Below, piece by piece: positions 61,776 through 64,000 of a stretch of 64,000 nt of DNA. The notes beneath the pieces were generated by a model. It had not been told where the DNA came from. It searched no databases and saw only the letters and a list, made by a program, of their open reading frames with translations. How positions within the stretch are numbered: position 1 is the first letter of the stretch; the number at the start of each line of letters is the position of its first letter. The DNA is from Salinigranum halophilum (GTDB taxonomy: Archaea; Halobacteriota; Halobacteria; Halobacteriales; Haloferacaceae). The translations under genes were made by a program, and so were the position numbers. The DNA lies in NCBI RefSeq assembly GCF_007004735.1, contig NZ_SSNL01000005.1, positions 558,001 to 622,000 of the forward strand. The letters run 5' to 3'.

Positions 61776-62372
61776 TCAGTCGAGTCCTTCGACGAGGTCG
61801 GCGTACTTCTCGCGGAAGCGCGTCTCACAGGAGGGACAGCAGAACTGGTAGAGGTCCCCGTCGATGCGGGCGGAGACGCCTTCACTGTCGACGGTGTTCC
61901 CACACTGGACACAGGAGAGGCCGAACTCCGTCGCGGAGAGGTCCGGCGACCAGTCCGTCGCCGAGAGGAGCGTCACCTCGTAGGAGGCGACCACCTCGCG
62001 GTCGACGACGTCGAACAGCCACGCGGCGACGTCGCTGTCGGGAACGCGCGCGTGGAACACGAGGTGCGACTCCGCGGTGGTGAAGACGTGCTCGATGGGA
62101 CCGACGTCGAGGAGGTCGTCGCGGACCGCCGCGAGGTCGGCGCTTCGGTCGACAGTCAGGTCGACGAGGACGGGTGTCCCGCCGTGGAACTGCGTCCGGT
62201 CGATGTCGACCGTGAAGCGTCGGATGACGCCGACTTCCTGGAGTCGGGCGATCCGGTCGGAGACCGCGGGCGGGGAGAGGTCGACGGCCTCCGCGATGTC
62301 GCTGTAGGGTCGGCGGGCGTCGGCCAGAAGGAGGCGGACGATTTCGAGGTCGGTCTCGTCGAGGTCGCGCAT
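61776..62372 (-). CDS. Lrp/AsnC-type regulator with C-terminal TRASH metal-binding domain
   Basis: The 198-residue protein has an AsnC HTH (ETDLEIVRLLLADARRPYSD, then LSPPAVSDRIARLQEVGVIR), a RAM-like middle domain, and a TRASH/YHS-like C-terminus with CVQCGNTVDSEG and FCCPSCETRFREKY. This is the layout of the Halobacterium copper-responsive Lrp-TRASH regulator (VNG1179C type). It is likely to sense copper or another soft metal. It is encoded next to the cupredoxin lipoprotein; whether it controls it is unknown. Confidence 0.9.
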   Translation of the reverse strand: MRDLDETDLEIVRLLLADARRPYSDIAEAVDLSPPAVSDRIARLQEVGVIRRFTVDIDRTQFHGGTPVLVDLTVDRSADLAAVRDDLLDVGPIEHVFTTAESHLVFHARVPDSDVAAWLFDVVDREVVASYEVTLLSATDWSPDLSATEFGLSCVQCGNTVDSEGVSARIDGDLYQFCCPSCETRFREKYADLVEGLD

Positions 62373-62520
62373 ACACCACCTCCGTGTCGACGTCTCAAAA
62401 GTAAATCGCCCGTCAGACCTGTGATTCGAAGTCGAAAGCGGCGCGTGTTTTGCCGAATCGAAGGGGCCCCGAGCCGAGTGAGATATATGTGAACTAGTCT
62501 CACGAACACGCGCTCAGAGT

Positions 62521-62538
62521 TACCCAACTAGTTGGGTA
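62521..62538. promoter_or_regulatory. Perfect 18-bp palindrome in divergent spacer
   Basis: TACCCAACTAGTTGGGTA is fully self-complementary. It lies 62 bp upstream of the zinc-ribbon gene start at 62601, with a TATA-like ATATATTT between (62561-62568), and 148 bp from the Lrp-TRASH start. Confidence 0.7.
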
Positions 62539-62600
62539 GTGTAGATATATCCGTGGCACATATATTTGGAAATAGGGCAGACACCCCTGCCAGACCGACC

Positions 62601-62756
62601 ATGAGTCACTGTACATACTGCGATACGTTCGTCTCGACCGACTTCGTCCGCGTGTTCGGCGACGAGGAGGGCCGCGTATACGCGTGTCCGAACTGCACGG
62701 CAAACGCTGGCATCCAACAGGTGAGCACCGAACGCAAGGCAACGATGATGGGGTAA
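62601..62756 (+). CDS. Small zinc-ribbon protein (DUF7563-like)
   Basis: The 51-residue protein has two CxxC knuckles, CTYCDTFV and CPNCTANAG, with a short strand region FVRVFGDEEGRVYA between them, predicting one zinc ribbon. Haloarchaea have many such small zinc proteins (DUF7563-like). The ATG at 62601 follows a palindromic operator and a TATA-like element at a spacing that suggests a leaderless or short-leader transcript. Confidence 0.75.
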   Translation: MSHCTYCDTFVSTDFVRVFGDEEGRVYACPNCTANAGIQQVSTERKATMMG

Positions 62757-62879
62757 CGTCCCGGCCACCCAACGACTGCTCCTGGTTTTTCCTTCCCCTC
62801 GACCGACACCGAGCGACGGTGCCGGCAGTCCCGAACGCGCGGCGGAAGACGCCGTCGCTCCGTGGAGTGTCGGTGCGTC

Positions 62880-62919
62880 AAAAATTCTTGCGAGAATCGT
62901 TACGCCGCCGAAGGCGGCG
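62880..62919 (-). terminator. Terminator-like double hairpin after cspA
   Basis: On the minus strand, 12 bp after the cspA stop, CGCCGCC-TTC-GGCGGCG (62903-62919) is followed by ATTCT-CGCA-AGAAT (62884-62897) and a T5 tract. Confidence 0.6.
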
Positions 62920-62931
62920 GGGTAAACCGAG

Positions 62932-63126
62932 TTACAGCCGCGTCAGGTTCGCCGCGCGGGGACCCTTGGGGGAGTCCTGAATCTCGAACTCGACTTCCTG
63001 TCCTTCCTCGAGGTCCGGGCCGCCGACGTCTTCCATGTGGAAGAACACGTCCTCGTCCGAGTCCTCAGTTTCGATAAAACCGTAGCCGCCAGTGTCGTTG
63101 AAGAAATCAACCGTACCTTTCGCCAT
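62932..63126 (-). CDS. cspA: Cold-shock-domain protein CspA
   Basis: The 64-residue protein has the RNA-binding motifs RNP1 GGYGFIETED and RNP2 VFFHMEDV, and ends PKGPRAANLTRL. It is an acidic haloarchaeal CspA that binds single-stranded nucleic acid in the cytoplasm. The ATG at 63124-63126 is preceded on the minus strand by a TATA-like TTATGAAT at 63151-63158, and a terminator-like double hairpin follows the gene. Confidence 0.94.
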   Translation of the reverse strand: MAKGTVDFFNDTGGYGFIETEDSDEDVFFHMEDVGGPDLEEGQEVEFEIQDSPKGPRAANLTRL

Positions 63127-63330
63127 TGCATCTGAACGAAGACGCAGTCGATTCATAAGGCTTCCGAAAGAGTTCAGCCACAGGAGCGAGTTTAGTAGAC
63201 AGTCGACCAATCGACGGCGGATATCCGTCGAAGCCTAGCGGAACGCTCGATTCGCCGGGTCGAACCGGGGACATCGGTGGAAAGCGGCGCAGTGACTGGC
63301 GTATCGTCAGGTCCCGACGGAGCCGTGGAC

Positions 63331-63603
63331 TCAGTCGTCTCGTTCCGGCGAGCCGCTGAGCCACAGTTTCAGCCAGTCCGCGAGCGGGCCGCGCATCCCG
63401 TCGACGGTGACGGTGACGCTGCCGTTGAACCGCCACCGCGCCTGCTCGAAGTCGTCACCGTACGAGAGCGGGACGTCGACGGTGAGGTCGTCGGCGACCA
63501 GCCGTATCGCCTCGTCCCGGTCGATCTCCTCGTCGAGAACCTGCTCGACGACGTCCAGCCACGTTCGTCCCGGTGGGTCCAACTCGTGGAGCTGTCCGGT
63601 CAT
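63331..63603 (-). CDS. Conserved haloarchaeal 90-residue protein
   Basis: The acidic protein reads TWLDVVEQVLDEEIDRDEAI, then LTVDVPLSYGDDFEQARWRF, then NGSVTVTVDGMRGPLADWLK. It has a helical N-terminal half and beta C-terminal half, with no cysteines or membrane segments. I do not recognise a function. Confidence 0.65.
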   Translation of the reverse strand: MTGQLHELDPPGRTWLDVVEQVLDEEIDRDEAIRLVADDLTVDVPLSYGDDFEQARWRFNGSVTVTVDGMRGPLADWLKLWLSGSPERDD

Positions 63604-63680
63604 ACGCGTGCTTCGACGCCGAGGCTCTTGTGTCTGTGCCTCCCCGGAGTGGGTACCGGTGGACGAGTCGACACGAACGC

Positions 63681-64000
63681 CTACCGGAGGGCGCGTTCGA
63701 GCGTCGCGAAGCCGCTCGCGAGTTCACGGCCGACGGCGCCGAGGCCGCCGCCGAGGCGGACCTCGGCCGGCGCAGCGCCGACCTGACGCGAGACGAAGCC
63801 CGGGTGAGCCCCGGCCCCGACGACGGCGACGGTCCGCCCGCGGACGCGGACCTCGACGGTGAGGTCCGCGGTGTGCAACAGCGCGTCCAGTCGGGTGGTG
63901 CGGCCGGTCGAGGCGCCGCTCGCGCGGAACGCCCGGACCGCGTCGGGAACGGACGTGAACTCGACGAAGAGCCGCTCGCCCGTCGAGGTGACCCGCGCCT
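63681..64000 (-). CDS. Partial hypothetical protein, N-terminus beyond window edge
   Basis: The last 106 residues are present. They include LFVEFTSVPDAVRAFRA, LTVEVRVRGRTVAVVGAGAH and PGFVSRQVGAAPAEVRLGGG, a beta-rich pattern ending in a helix (LASGFATLERALR). No catalytic motif is visible. Probably a haloarchaeal conserved protein. Confidence 0.55.
   Translation of the reverse strand, partial: ARVTSTGERLFVEFTSVPDAVRAFRASGASTGRTTRLDALLHTADLTVEVRVRGRTVAVVGAGAHPGFVSRQVGAAPAEVRLGGGLGAVGRELASGFATLERALR

Noticed and set aside
61693-61851. Short plus-strand frame starting just after the third iron box
   Set aside because: It runs antisense into the end of the Lrp-TRASH gene, has no recognisable content and is better explained by chance.
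1-64000. CRISPR array, cas genes, insertion-sequence transposase, rRNA operon
   Set aside because: I saw no regularly spaced repeat-spacer array, no Cas or transposase motifs and no rRNA; the only tRNA found is the one at 43034-43106.

Overview
The window looks like a piece of the main chromosome of a haloarchaeon (class Halobacteria). The DNA is GC-rich, the predicted proteins are strongly acidic, and there are archaeal or haloarchaeal housekeeping genes: secF-secD, rnhB, Pus10 tRNA pseudouridine synthase, ribosomal protein S6e, a small CspA, response regulators with bacterio-opsin-activator-type HTH ends, and many small haloarchaea-only protein families. Twin-arginine lipoprotein signals and very short promoter-to-ATG distances fit the group. 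I cannot name the genus from sequence alone.

Layout. 1-7.6 kb: an intramembrane protease fragment, glucose-6-phosphate isomerase, small membrane proteins, a cupin, and a two-gene operon (4724-6786) that is the split form of the plant/fungal Tm-1 protein. It is followed by about 400 bp carrying four copies of a repeat that, read on the minus strand, always ends an open frame in the same short C-terminal peptide. 7.6-14.4 kb: a polysaccharide flippase, an FG-GAP repeat protein, a sugar-phosphate isomerase-like protein and secF-secD. 14.5-42.8 kb: housekeeping and signalling genes. These include RNase HII, Pus10, an aspartoacylase-like protein, an MFS carrier, a CinA-like protein, two PAS sensor/regulators, an SF2 helicase, Usp, DHH, S6e, a PRTase-HAD protein, an M29 peptidase, 6-phosphogluconate dehydrogenase, a chemotaxis transducer, a membrane-anchored 2Fe-2S ferredoxin and a three-subunit molybdenum hydroxylase of the form II CoxSLM type. 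A strongly structured, non-coding 318-bp spacer lies at 27914-28231.

43.0-46.5 kb: an AT-richer accessory patch. A tRNA-Arg(CCG) gene carries a small integrated element (about 43110-45480) bounded by a 17-bp repeat of the tRNA 3' end and by matching palindromes. It encodes a tyrosine recombinase, a RelE-type toxin with a winged-helix partner, and a truncated MC1 chromatin protein. Just outside the right end is a second toxin-antitoxin pair (TumE/TumA-like) whose promoter has two identical-format palindromic operators.

47.2-61.8 kb: a metal acquisition region. It has two ZIP transporters, a HisC-like aminotransferase, an iron/siderophore-type ABC importer, a zinc/manganese-type ABC importer with a histidine-rich binding protein, a transducer, an arsenate-reductase-like phosphatase, and a large lipoprotein built from about six helical repeats and a cupredoxin. 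Near-identical palindromes of the DtxR/Idr iron-box type precede the siderophore-binding protein and the repeat lipoprotein. This suggests one iron-responsive regulon and makes the repeat lipoprotein the best candidate in the window for an undescribed metal-uptake component. A Lrp-TRASH metal-sensing regulator sits beside it. The window ends with a zinc-ribbon protein, CspA and two haloarchaeal hypothetical genes.
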